In this document: one piece after another, positions 16,370 through 23,086 of the stretch | How positions within the stretch are numbered: position 1 is the first letter of the stretch | How the letters are laid out: every line of letters starts with the position of its first letter | Assembly: GCF_014837145.1 (NCBI RefSeq) | Contig: NZ_JACYFS010000002.1 | Span: 1-64,000, forward strand | Source of the DNA: Chryseobacterium caseinilyticum | Lineage (GTDB): Bacteria > Bacteroidota > Bacteroidia > Flavobacteriales > Weeksellaceae | DNA length: 64,000 nucleotides | Direction: 5' to 3' | Program-made: the position numbers and the translations under genes | Notes under the pieces: generated by a model | Databases searched by the model: none | Told to the model about the DNA's origin: nothing | What the model saw: only the letters and a program-made list of their open reading frames with translations

Positions 16370-16441
16370 CTGGAAAGATAACGGTGGTTGTTTACCCGCC
16401 TTGGACGCGGGAGGTCGCAGGTTCGAATCCTGCTTTCCAGA
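16370..16441 (+). tRNA. tRNA-Pro (TGG)
   Basis: The acceptor CTGGAAA/TTTCCAG pairs perfectly and provides the C1-G72 and A73 identity set of bacterial tRNA-Pro. The anticodon stem CCCGC/GCGGG encloses CTTGGAC, giving TGG, and the T arm GCAGG-TTCGAAT-CCTGC is perfect. The D arm is weak: only about three pairs (AAC/GTT) can form. Either the D arm has decayed or this is an atypical tRNA. Confidence 0.85.
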
Positions 16442-16588
16442 CAAAAATGTGAATGAGTGAATGGTCAATTTTACTTCGTAAGTGAATTTTAAATTGAGAA
16501 TTCACAATATTTAATGAGAAAAAGAAAAGGTTTGTCGAGCGCAGAAGTTCTTTACAAAAACACAAATAAAAAATAGACAAACTTTAGA

Positions 16589-16660
16589 GATGAGTGATGA
16601 GTAATGTGCAATTAGTAATATGATAAAATTACTCATTACCAATTACTTATTACTCATCAA
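16589..16660. repeat. GAGTAAT-type palindromic repeat
   Basis: GATGAGTGATGAGTAATG on the left faces CATTACC...TTACTTATTACTCATC on the right, forming a long imperfect hairpin just before the tRNA-Cys gene. A related element lies at 52161-52234. Confidence 0.65.
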
Positions 16661-16664
16661 ATTT

Positions 16665-16746
16665 GATGGTTCGCCGAAGTGGGAGAGTCGGGGCGGTCTG
16701 CAAAACCGTTGTGAAAACTGAGTGGGTTCAACTCCCATAGCCATCT
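16665..16746 (+). tRNA. tRNA-Cys (GCA)
   Basis: The acceptor GATGGTT/AGCCATC, D stem CCGA/TCGG, and anticodon stem GCGGT/ACCGT with loop CTGCAAA give anticodon GCA. The T arm is GTGGG-TTCAACT-CCCAT and the discriminator is U, as expected for tRNA-Cys. The variable region is long (about 12 nt), making the gene 82 nt. Structure and identity base are both convincing. Confidence 0.88.
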
Positions 16747-16932
16747 CAAGGAAAAAGTGAATGAGTGAATTGTGAATTTTGCTTCGCAAGTGATTTTTAA
16801 AATTGACAAGCGAAGCGAATTGACAGTTCACAATTCACAAGTAATTATCCCGAAGAAAGATTAAAGTTTGTCGGGCGCAGAAGTTCATATATCAAACCAA
16901 AAATTAAAGACAGGCTTTATTTTTCTTCATAT

Positions 16933-17004
16933 TGATTCATAGTGTAATTGGCAGCACACAAGACTTTGACTCTTGTTGTTCAGGTTCGAGTCCTGATGAA
17001 TCAG
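16933..17004 (+). tRNA. tRNA-Gln (TTG)
   Basis: The acceptor TGATTCA/TGAATCA starts with U1-A72 and is followed by discriminator G, the bacterial tRNA-Gln identity set. The anticodon stem CAAGA/TCTTG encloses CTTTGAC, giving TTG. The T arm TCAGG-TTCGAGT-CCTGA is perfect and the D stem GTGT/GCAC has one wobble pair. The gene is 72 nt, with no encoded CCA. Confidence 0.9.
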
Positions 17005-17012
17005 CAAAAACT

Positions 17013-17083
17013 GCTTCGATAGTGTAATGGCAGCATCTCAGTCTTCAGAACTGATGGTGTTGGTTCGAGTCTAGTTCGGAGTG
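17013..17083 (+). tRNA. tRNA-Glu (TTC), degenerate
   Basis: The anticodon stem TCAGT/ACTGA encloses CTTCAGA, giving TTC. The D arm resembles that of the neighbouring tRNA-Gln. The acceptor GCTTCGA/TCGGAGT relies on two G-T pairs, and the T stem GTTGG/CTAGT also uses several wobble pairs, so the fold is weak. It begins only 8 bp after the tRNA-Gln gene and probably shares its transcript. It may be a decaying copy or a tRNA that is not meant to be translated. Confidence 0.75.
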
Positions 17084-17179
17084 CAAAAAAAGGATGGTTA
17101 ATAATCGAAAGATTAACGATTCGCAACTAGCAGGTTAAATTTTAAACAAAACAAAACAACTTTAAAACATGTAGAAAAA

Positions 17180-17665
17180 ATGGAAACGCAACAACAAACA
17201 TGGCAAAACATGACCGGAAAGATTTTCCGAAATACGATCACCAATTTGGTAGAAGAGGCCATCATCCGCGAACAGGCAAACGGCCACCGACTGAAAGTTT
17301 GTGTGGGTTCAGATTCCCACGTTTATGGCGATGAGATCAGTTATGCAACCGCAGTTGTCTTTATCCGTGAAGGAAAAGGAGCGTTTACCTTTATCAGAAA
17401 AGAAAGAGAATTTCAGAAAATCAGCATCAAAGAACGAATGCTCAACGAGGTCAATAAATCTGTAGAAATCGCTTATGCCATCTGTTCAGTTTTAGAAATG
17501 TATAATGTCGAAATGGAAGTTCACGCCGACATCAATACCGATCCCGAATTCAAATCCAACGTCGCTTTGAAAGACGCAATGGGATATATTTTGGGAATGG
17601 GATATGTTTTTAAAGCAAAACCTTTTGCTTTCGCAAGTTCCAATTGTGCTGATATGATGGTGTAA
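17180..17665 (+). CDS. YkuK-type RNase H-fold protein (DUF458)
   Basis: The 161-residue protein matches the YkuK/DUF458 family, which has a predicted RNase H-like fold. Visible landmarks are VCVGSDSHVYG (about 38-48), the YATAVVFI strand, HADINTDPEFKSN (about 117-129) and ALKDAMGYILGMGY near the C-terminus. Acidic residues in the first and third motifs are candidates for metal ligands. Family members are common in Bacteroidota and Firmicutes, with no settled substrate. It directly follows six tRNA genes on the same strand and precedes two ATP-grasp genes and a phosphoesterase, so a role on RNA is plausible. Confidence 0.85.
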   Translation: METQQQTWQNMTGKIFRNTITNLVEEAIIREQANGHRLKVCVGSDSHVYGDEISYATAVVFIREGKGAFTFIRKEREFQKISIKERMLNEVNKSVEIAYAICSVLEMYNVEMEVHADINTDPEFKSNVALKDAMGYILGMGYVFKAKPFAFASSNCADMMV

Positions 17666-17672
17666 AAAAACA

Positions 17673-17752
17673 TGATGTTGGGTGTTTGATGTAGGATGTT
17701 CAGAACTGTTTTTTACAGAATAATGTCAACGCCTGACACCCATCATCCATCT
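17673..17752. repeat. Palindromic intergenic repeat (GATGTTGGGTGT type)
   Basis: GATGTTGGGTGTTTGATG on the left is matched by ACACCCATCATCCATC on the right. A related sequence with CATCAAACACCTATCATCC lies at 28420-28462. It is a short dispersed repeat with hairpin potential. Confidence 0.55.
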
Positions 17753-17785
17753 TAAAAATATTTAAACTTTAAAAAAAACAAAACC

Positions 17786-18559
17786 ATGTATTTCTTAATT
17801 CAGGCAAATGTTTATTTAGAACCGGATCATTACAAAATTTTTGATGCTTTGGAAGAATTAAATATTGATTACGGGGTAGTTAATATTCCTCCAAATGCAG
17901 AGAAAATTGATTTCGAAACACAACGCAAAGATGTTTTTGTGTATGGTTCGGTGACGATTGCAAGACTGGCAAAACAAAATCCAGACTGGTTTCCGGGCTC
18001 TTTTTATGGTGGCAATCATTTGTATGAGGTTTATTCTAAGTATTATGGTGAAAACTTGCTGAATCATAAAGTTTCCGTTCATAAAATATCCGAAGATTTG
18101 AGTTGGAAGAAAGATGAAACTAAATTCATCAAACCTTATAACGAAGCAAAGATTTTTACGGGAAGAGTTTTCAATGAAATTGAATGGAAAGATTTTGTTT
18201 TTGAAGCACTCGAAAATCAATCCAACAGAATTACAGAAGAATCTTTGGTTCAGATTTCTGAAGCAAAAAGAACATTAAAAGAAGCCAGACTTTGGATTGT
18301 TGGCGGGCAAATTATCGACGCTGGATATTACAAATTTAATGAGAATGCGCCTTTCGAAGAAAATGTTTCGGAAGAAGGATTGAGTTTCGCAAATAAGATG
18401 ATTCAGATTTATAGTCTTGAAAAAGCTTTTGTAATGGACATCTGTCAGACGGACGATGGCTGGAAAATAGTTGAAATAAATTGCATCAACAGTTCCGGAT
18501 TTTATCCAAATACCAACGTGAAAAGTATTATCAAAGCATTGAATATTTACTTTTCTTAA
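17786..18559 (+). CDS. R2K-clade ATP-grasp protein 1
   Basis: This 257-residue protein has the layout of the R2K/CDC123-related ATP-grasp clade (DUF4343-like). An N-terminal domain precedes a Lys in KFIKPYNEAKIFTG (about 112-125) and the Arg strand EARLWIVGGQII (about 168-179). The metal-binding end is VMDICQTDDGWKIVEINCINSSGFY (about 217-241), with Asp, Glu and Asn ligands. ATP-grasp enzymes form amide or ester bonds through acyl-phosphates, and R2K members are predicted to modify proteins or peptides, often in phage-host conflict. A second, divergent R2K gene follows after 25 bp, so the two probably work together. Confidence 0.8.
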   Translation: MYFLIQANVYLEPDHYKIFDALEELNIDYGVVNIPPNAEKIDFETQRKDVFVYGSVTIARLAKQNPDWFPGSFYGGNHLYEVYSKYYGENLLNHKVSVHKISEDLSWKKDETKFIKPYNEAKIFTGRVFNEIEWKDFVFEALENQSNRITEESLVQISEAKRTLKEARLWIVGGQIIDAGYYKFNENAPFEENVSEEGLSFANKMIQIYSLEKAFVMDICQTDDGWKIVEINCINSSGFYPNTNVKSIIKALNIYFS

Positions 18560-18584
18560 TTAACCAATTTAAAAGTAATTTATA

Positions 18585-19316
18585 ATGAAAAATATTGTTG
18601 CATTATCCCCTGTTTTTACTGAGGACAGTATCAATCTGAAACACGCATCAATTGATTCAGATTATAGTTTAAGTCGATTTAATCTCAAATGGAATGTTCC
18701 GGAAGAGTTTAGAAATGATGTGATTGCAGTTTATGGCGAAGATATTTATGCTGAAATTGTTTCCAGTCAATGCGATTTGCCATTACTTAAAACTGAAGAC
18801 AGTTGGTTGTCAAATATTTCAGAAAAATTCACCAAACGTAAGATTCAATATGGTCAATTGGAGCAGTTTACAAATCATCAGAATATTTTTATTAAATGTT
18901 CAGACTTTAAAAGTTTCAAAGCCGGAGTTTATGAGAATGTCTGTGATATTAAAGGTTTTGATAGTCTTGATAAACATAGTATGGTGTTTGTTTCTAATGT
19001 TGTAGAATGGTTGTTGGAAGTCCGTTGCTTTGTTTTAAACGGAAAAATAGAAACATATTCTACATATTGGAGAGATAATCAATTTGATACCGATGGCTTA
19101 TCTGATTCTGAAGAAATAGAACTTTTCAGTTTCTGCGAAAGTTTCATGAAAGATAATTTAGATTCCTTACCAACTTCGATTGTATTAGATTTTGGAATCA
19201 TAAAAGATTATGGTTGGGCATTAATAGAAGCTAATCCAGCTTGGTGCTCTGGTTTATACGCCTGTAATGCTGAAAAAGCACTTGAGGTTATTATTAATAG
19301 TTGTATTAAAAATTAA
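18585..19316 (+). CDS. R2K-clade ATP-grasp protein 2
   Basis: The 243-residue paralogue of the upstream gene carries the same elements: Lys in FIKCSDFKSFKAG (about 104-116), the EVRCFVLNGKI strand (about 145-155) and the metal-binding block VLDFGIIKDYGWALIEANPAWCSGLY (about 201-226) with Asp, Glu and Asn. Sequence similarity to its neighbour is low outside the motifs, so the two likely have different substrates or act sequentially. It lies 25 bp after the first ATP-grasp gene and 5 bp before the phosphoesterase gene. Confidence 0.8.
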   Translation: MKNIVALSPVFTEDSINLKHASIDSDYSLSRFNLKWNVPEEFRNDVIAVYGEDIYAEIVSSQCDLPLLKTEDSWLSNISEKFTKRKIQYGQLEQFTNHQNIFIKCSDFKSFKAGVYENVCDIKGFDSLDKHSMVFVSNVVEWLLEVRCFVLNGKIETYSTYWRDNQFDTDGLSDSEEIELFSFCESFMKDNLDSLPTSIVLDFGIIKDYGWALIEANPAWCSGLYACNAEKALEVIINSCIKN

Positions 19317-19321
19317 AAAAA

Positions 19322-19885
19322 ATGAAAACAAATATCTTTTTTACGGCAGACCATCATTTCGGTCACGCCAATATTATAAAATTTTCCGAACGGCCGTTTG
19401 AGTCTTTGGAACAGATGAATGAAGAACTCATCAAAAGATGGAATGAGAAAATCGGTAAAGATGATACGGTCTACCATTTGGGTGATGTGAGTTTAGGCAA
19501 GTCGGATTTTACAAAAGAAATTCTGGATCGCCTCAACGGTAAAATCCATCTGATAAAGGGCAATCATGAAGGAGCAACCTTGACTTATCCGAAAAGGTTT
19601 GAATCGATCAGAGATTATCATGAATTGCGGATTGATGAACCGGAGAACAGCAACGGCAAACAGAAGATTATTCTTTTGCATTACGCAATGCGAACCTGGA
19701 ACGGCTCACATCGCGGAACCTGGCAACTCTACGGTCATTCACACGGAACTTTGCCGGATGATGAAATGAGTTTAAGCCTCGACGTCGGAGTAGATTGCCA
19801 CAATTTTTATCCGCTTTCATATGAAGATGTTAAGAGTTTAATGCAGAAAAAGAAATGGACGCCACCGTTTGCCCCGAGAAATTAG
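19322..19885 (+). CDS. Calcineurin-like metallophosphoesterase
   Basis: This 187-residue cytosolic phosphoesterase has the full metal-binding set: ADHHFGH (Asp and His, about 8-14), GDVS (about 54-57), GNHE (about 80-83), a His in LLHYAM and GHSHG (about 138-142). Family members cleave phosphomono- or diesters, including RNA ends and nucleotides. It starts 5 bp after the second ATP-grasp gene, so YkuK, two R2K proteins and this enzyme look like one operon. The permuted tRNA-like RNAs follow about 230 bp downstream on the same strand. Confidence 0.9.
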   Translation: MKTNIFFTADHHFGHANIIKFSERPFESLEQMNEELIKRWNEKIGKDDTVYHLGDVSLGKSDFTKEILDRLNGKIHLIKGNHEGATLTYPKRFESIRDYHELRIDEPENSNGKQKIILLHYAMRTWNGSHRGTWQLYGHSHGTLPDDEMSLSLDVGVDCHNFYPLSYEDVKSLMQKKKWTPPFAPRN

Positions 19886-20114
19886 AGAAAATTAAAATAA
19901 TTTATTTCTACGCAAAATGATTGCGCAATAGCATCTTTACTTTGCATCATCAATTAGAAATAATACTAAAATTCATCGATGGATTTCAGTCAAAATATCA
20001 GACAGGTCACGTTGAGCGTTTCGGTATATCGCCATTGCAGAAGGATTTGTTGAGAAACATAAGTCTTTTCTGTTCAGCTTGATCTGAAGGTTTCAGAAGT
20101 TTGCCAAAAAATTT

Positions 20115-20208
20115 CACCATAACGCTATGGGTCGAAGGTTCGAGTCCTTCTATTTCCCTGAGGGAATATAACTCAGTCCGGTTAGAGTAATAGCAATTTT
20201 TGATGTGT
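20115..20208 (+). ncRNA. Circularly permuted tRNA-like RNA 1 (YrlA-like candidate)
   Basis: The pieces of a tRNA occur in permuted order. First comes the 3' anticodon strand GCTAT (20124-20128), then variable bases and T arm GAAGG-TTCGAGT-CCTTC (20134-20150), then acceptor 3' strand TATTTCC (20151-20157). A four-base loop CTGA follows, then acceptor 5' strand GGGAATA (20162-20168), D arm ACTC...GAGT with GG in the loop (20171-20188), and 5' anticodon strand ATAGC (20190-20194). The acceptor pairs over 7 bp (one G-T) and ATAGC/GCTAT pairs perfectly. Read in the normal order neither stem can form. Beyond the anticodon stem, CA-C-CAT pairs with ATG-TG to extend the helix. The acceptor end is closed, so it cannot be charged as encoded. 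Bacterial YrlA Y RNAs mimic tRNA in this way. Confidence 0.72.
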
Positions 20209-20278
20209 GGGTTCGAATCCCACTGCCAATTTCGGTTGGTATGGCGAAATGGTTGACGCGCTACAATTAAGTTTGTAG
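20207..20278 (+). ncRNA. Circularly permuted tRNA-like RNA 2 (Leu-like)
   Basis: T arm GTGGG-TTCGAAT-CCCAC (20207-20223) is followed by acceptor 3' strand TGCCAAT (20224-20230), a TTCG tetraloop and acceptor 5' strand GTTGGTA (20235-20241), which pair over 7 bp with two G-T pairs. Then come a Leu-like D region (GGCG, GGTTGACGCGC) and an anticodon-like stem CTACA/TGTAG around ATTAAGTT, where TAA would be a Leu anticodon. The break point would lie in the variable arm. It is immediately adjacent to RNA 1 and may be part of the same transcript. It is less certain than RNA 1 because the flanks do not close as clearly. Confidence 0.55.
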
Positions 20279-20349
20279 TATCATTTTAAATAGACTCAAA
20301 ATCTATTTTGATGGAGTTTTTAAATGTTTTCTCATTCATAAAAACATTT

Positions 20350-20376
20350 CTCAGAGGAAAATTCTGAGGTTTTTTC
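20350..20376 (+). terminator. Terminator downstream of the permuted tRNA-like RNAs
   Basis: CTCAGA (20350-20355) pairs with TCTGAG (20363-20368) across an AT-rich loop, followed by a run of T residues. It probably ends the transcript carrying the permuted tRNA-like RNAs. Confidence 0.7.
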
Positions 20377-20479
20377 AGTTGTTGAATCAACAATTTGAAA
20401 AAGCTTGCAGGAAAAGATGATTTTGGAAAAATGAAGTTTAGTTTAATGAACTGACGATTGTTCGGCCAATTTTCTATGA

Positions 20480-20610
20480 TGACGGTTTTTGCGTGAGCGA
20501 TGGTAACGGATACCGCGCAGTGAAGAGGCGACAGCCGATGAGCGAGGAGTAGAAGTGGACGTAGCGACCCGGGCTGCTGCCTTTGCAGTTGAGAGGGACA
20601 CTCCAAAAAT
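20480..20610. repeat. GC-rich island, probable dispersed repeat
   Basis: This stretch of about 130 bp is strikingly richer in G and C than its surroundings (for example GTAGCGACCCGGGCTGCTGC). It can be read open on the minus strand in two frames, but the predicted peptides are low-complexity and match no protein family. I recall similar words in intergenic regions of other flavobacteria, so I read it as a dispersed repeat or structured RNA and not a gene. That is inference. Confidence 0.4.
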
Positions 20611-20751
20611 TTGAAAATAGCAATAAAGTTGAATATCAGGTTTTGATACAGATGGATTTTTTATAAACCTCTTTTCTTCCGCCATTTTTTGGATGAGAGA
20701 ATTTCAGATTTTCCTCTTTTACTTAAAATTAATAACACTAAAAAATAAAAT

Positions 20752-21852
20752 GTGATGATTAGAAATGTACAAATTAAAGCATACCAGGTCGGTCTGGTTT
20801 TTAAAAACCGAAACTTGACCGAAATTTTGAAAGAAGGCAATTACTGGCTTTTCGGAAACAAATCTGTAGAGATTTTTGAAATGAAAGCCCAGTTCAAAGC
20901 CGGCGATGATTTGAATCTTTTGCTGAAAAATAAAGATTTAGCTTCCATAATTGAAGTTGTAGATGTGAAAGACGGCGAAATCGTTTTGGTTTACGAGAAC
21001 GGAATCTTTAAAGAAGTTTTGAACGTTGGACAATACGCTTTCTGGAAAGAAATTGTAAACAGAGAATTTCAAAGAGTGGATTTAACGAAAGTTGAAATCA
21101 CCGAGAATATTTCTAAAACAATTTTAGAGAATATCAAGTTGAAAAGCTATGTCAGAAAGTTTGTCATCGCCAATCAATACAAAGGTTTGCTGTTGATTGA
21201 CGGTAAATTGACCCAGGTTTTGGAAGCGGGAACATTCTACTTTTGGAACAACGAAACTTCTGTCGAAGTGAAAGCTGTAGATACGAGAATGCAGCAAATG
21301 GAAATCGCCGGACAGGAATTGCTGACCAAAGATAAGGCGATGTTGCGAATAAATTTTTACGTGCGCTACCAAGTGGAAAACGCCGTGAAAGCATTGATGA
21401 ACAACAAAGAATACGACAAACAACTGTATATTTTGATGCAGTTGGCATTGCGGGAATTCGTTGGAGCCTTGACTTTGGATGAATTGCTGATTAAAAAAGA
21501 TTCTGTAGGCAGAGAAATTTTGGAAAACCTTGGTGCAAAAGCCGATGACTTAGGTTTGAAAGCCTCTGACGCGGGAATTCGGGATGTAATTTTAACTGGT
21601 GAAATGAAAGAAATTATGAACCAGGTTTTGATTGCTGAGAAAAAAGCGCAGGCCAACAGCATTATGCGTCGTGAAGAAACGGCTTCCACAAGAAGTTTGC
21701 TCAACACCGCAAAATTAATGGAGGAAAACGACGTTTTGTGGAAACTGAAAGAAATGGAATACATGGAAAAAATTGCCGATAAAATCGGTGATATCACAGT
21801 TTCCGGAAACAGCAATATCGTTTCTCAGCTGAAGGAGATTTTCACTAAATAA
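20752..21852 (+). CDS. Slipin / SPFH (band 7) family protein
   Basis: The 366-residue protein has an SPFH/band-7 core at about 140-300. Landmarks are VRKFVIANQYKGLLLIDGKLTQVLEAG, VEVKAVDTRMQQMEIAGQELLTKDKAMLRINFYVRYQV and ALREFVGALTLDELL, then a helical tail with AEKKAQANSIMRREE. The first roughly 130 residues resemble a degenerate copy of the same strand pattern. The usual N-terminal membrane hairpin is absent, so attachment to the membrane, if any, is indirect. Slipins occur beside RNA-repair genes such as rtcB in several bacteria. Here one follows the permuted tRNA-like RNAs on the same strand. Confidence 0.9.
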   Translation: MMIRNVQIKAYQVGLVFKNRNLTEILKEGNYWLFGNKSVEIFEMKAQFKAGDDLNLLLKNKDLASIIEVVDVKDGEIVLVYENGIFKEVLNVGQYAFWKEIVNREFQRVDLTKVEITENISKTILENIKLKSYVRKFVIANQYKGLLLIDGKLTQVLEAGTFYFWNNETSVEVKAVDTRMQQMEIAGQELLTKDKAMLRINFYVRYQVENAVKALMNNKEYDKQLYILMQLALREFVGALTLDELLIKKDSVGREILENLGAKADDLGLKASDAGIRDVILTGEMKEIMNQVLIAEKKAQANSIMRREETASTRSLLNTAKLMEENDVLWKLKEMEYMEKIADKIGDITVSGNSNIVSQLKEIFTK

Positions 21853-21868
21853 TTTTAAATGAAAGAAG

Positions 21869-21897
21869 ACCAGTTCAATCGTGAGCTGGTTTTTTTA
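21869..21897 (+). terminator. Terminator of the slipin gene
   Basis: ACCAGTTCA pairs with TGAGCTGGT (9 bp, one G-T) around ATCG, followed by seven T residues. Confidence 0.85.
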
Positions 21898-21902
21898 TGA
21901 TT

Positions 21903-22187
21903 CTAGTTCGGGTATTCCTCTGCCAGCTTTTTATCCAACACAAACGGAACGATCGGTACAACGGATGCAACGAGATAAAGAGCAATTCTCATCAGACTCC
22001 ATCGGTATTTGATAGCTGCCAAAATTAAAAAGACAAAAAAAACGAGAAACAAAACACCGTGAATCCATCCAAAATATTTTACAGCGTGAGGGAAGTCGAA
22101 AAAATATTTCAAAGGCATCGCGATAAAAAGCAGAATCAGATATGAAATACCTTCTATCACGGCTGTTTTTCGATATAAATTAATCAT
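21903..22187 (-). CDS. DUF3817 small membrane protein
   Basis: This 94-residue protein has three hydrophobic helices (about 8-28, 38-58 and 64-84) and the family landmarks EGISYLILLFIAMPLKY at the N-terminus and the HG of WIHGVLF. DUF3817 proteins are small inner-membrane proteins found in actinobacteria and Bacteroidota, with no established function. It is monocistronic and convergent with the slipin gene. Confidence 0.9.
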   Translation of the reverse strand: MINLYRKTAVIEGISYLILLFIAMPLKYFFDFPHAVKYFGWIHGVLFLVFFVFLILAAIKYRWSLMRIALYLVASVVPIVPFVLDKKLAEEYPN

Positions 22188-22360
22188 TTTAATTATTTTG
22201 GAATTTCTTTGTTTTCTACTGCAATATTAGATGATTTCTGTTGAATGGGCAATATCGGAGTTTTGTGAAACAGCAGAATCATTCATCAGCTGAAAGAAAT
22301 TTTACAAATTATTTTTAAAACTAAACAGGTTTTAAACAGATATCAACTTTTTATTCAAAC

Positions 22361-22416
22361 AAAAAGTCCAAAAGGGACGGCCTGACAGAGAATCGGACTT
22401 CAGTCCGATTAAAAAA
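22361..22416. repeat. Composite palindromic repeat (AAAAAGTCC...GGGACGGC)
   Basis: AAAAAGTCC, GGGACGGC, TGACAGAGA and the inverted pair ATCGGACT/AGTCCGAT occur in order. The element at 28126-28175 has the same architecture with compensating changes in its second hairpin (GATAGGAT/ATCCTATC). Covarying stems point to a structured dispersed element. Confidence 0.65.
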
Positions 22417-22430
22417 TGCTTGACTTTAAA

Positions 22431-22883
22431 TCATTTCACTCTTTTCTTCATCCACTCCTCATAAGAAATCACACCCAGTTCCGGTTTTCCATCGCCTTCC
22501 AAAATCGAAATAAATTCGAGCTGATTTCCATCGGGATCGTTAAAGTAGATTGCCAAAGCCGGCATCCACGCAAAAACCATGGGTTGAATTGAACCGTTCT
22601 TCAAGAAGTTGTAAGGTTGTAGGTTTTTGGTTTTCAAAAAATCAACTGAATAATTCAGAATGTCATTTGTGTCTGCTGAAAAAGCAAAATGTCTGGTCTG
22701 TAAATTTTCTTTCTGTTCCCACAAGCCCAGCATCGATTCTTTCTGGTCGCCAATCCACAGAAAAGCGATAGGTCTTGTTTCGTCCATGTGAGCCAACTTT
22801 AAGCCTAAAACTTCGGTGTAAAACTGTATTGAATTTTCTAAATTGCTTACCTGGATGTGTGTTTCGTAAAGTCCTTTTATCAT
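22431..22883 (-). CDS. VOC (glyoxalase/dioxygenase) family protein
   Basis: The 150-residue protein has a vicinal oxygen chelate fold: ETHIQVSNLENSIQFYTEVLGLKLAH at the N-terminus, RHFAFSAD in the middle and YFNDPDGNQLEFISIL at about 113-128. The first His, the central His and the final Glu are the expected metal ligands. Family members include glyoxalases, fosfomycin-resistance enzymes and ring-cleavage dioxygenases, and the substrate here is unknown. It is transcribed alone. Confidence 0.92.
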   Translation of the reverse strand: MIKGLYETHIQVSNLENSIQFYTEVLGLKLAHMDETRPIAFLWIGDQKESMLGLWEQKENLQTRHFAFSADTNDILNYSVDFLKTKNLQPYNFLKNGSIQPMVFAWMPALAIYFNDPDGNQLEFISILEGDGKPELGVISYEEWMKKRVK

Positions 22884-23086
22884 TATTAAAAATTTAATTA
22901 GACAAAACTATAAAACGGATTTTCTAAAATTTAAAATCTACGATTCCTTTATTAAAAATGAATGATAGATATATTTCATTTTGCCTTACAGTTAAATTTT
23001 ATCTTTAATGTGTGATATTTTTTTTATCTTGAATTGTAACTAAATGGGTATCTATACTGTCATCTATTTGTAAAATCTTATCAATT

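Larger units (their letters stand above)
16529..16886. repeat. Pair of direct repeats within the tRNA array
   Basis: A 22-bp word, GTTTGTCG(A/G)GCGCAGAAGTTC plus one leading base, occurs at 16529-16550 and 16865-16886. It flanks the tRNA-Cys unit. GC-rich words like this stand out from the AT-rich spacers, and together with repeat R1 they suggest the array grew by segmental duplication. Confidence 0.65.

Noticed and set aside
16032..16797. CRISPR-like array
   Set aside because: The repeats are irregularly spaced, differ in length, and are separated by tRNA genes. No cas genes occur in the window.
20162..20234. Ordinary linear tRNA from GGGAATA to TGCCAATTTC
   Set aside because: The acceptor strands do not pair and no anticodon stem forms. 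Each half pairs instead with its neighbour, which led to the permuted reading.
20286..20685. Two minus-strand ORFs across the GC-rich island
   Set aside because: The predicted peptides are Ser/Thr/Arg/Ala-rich low-complexity sequence from the GC-rich repeat and they overlap each other in different frames.
14528..21852. Prophage or integrative element carrying the tRNA cluster
   Set aside because: No integrase, attachment-site duplication, or structural or replication gene is visible on either side.
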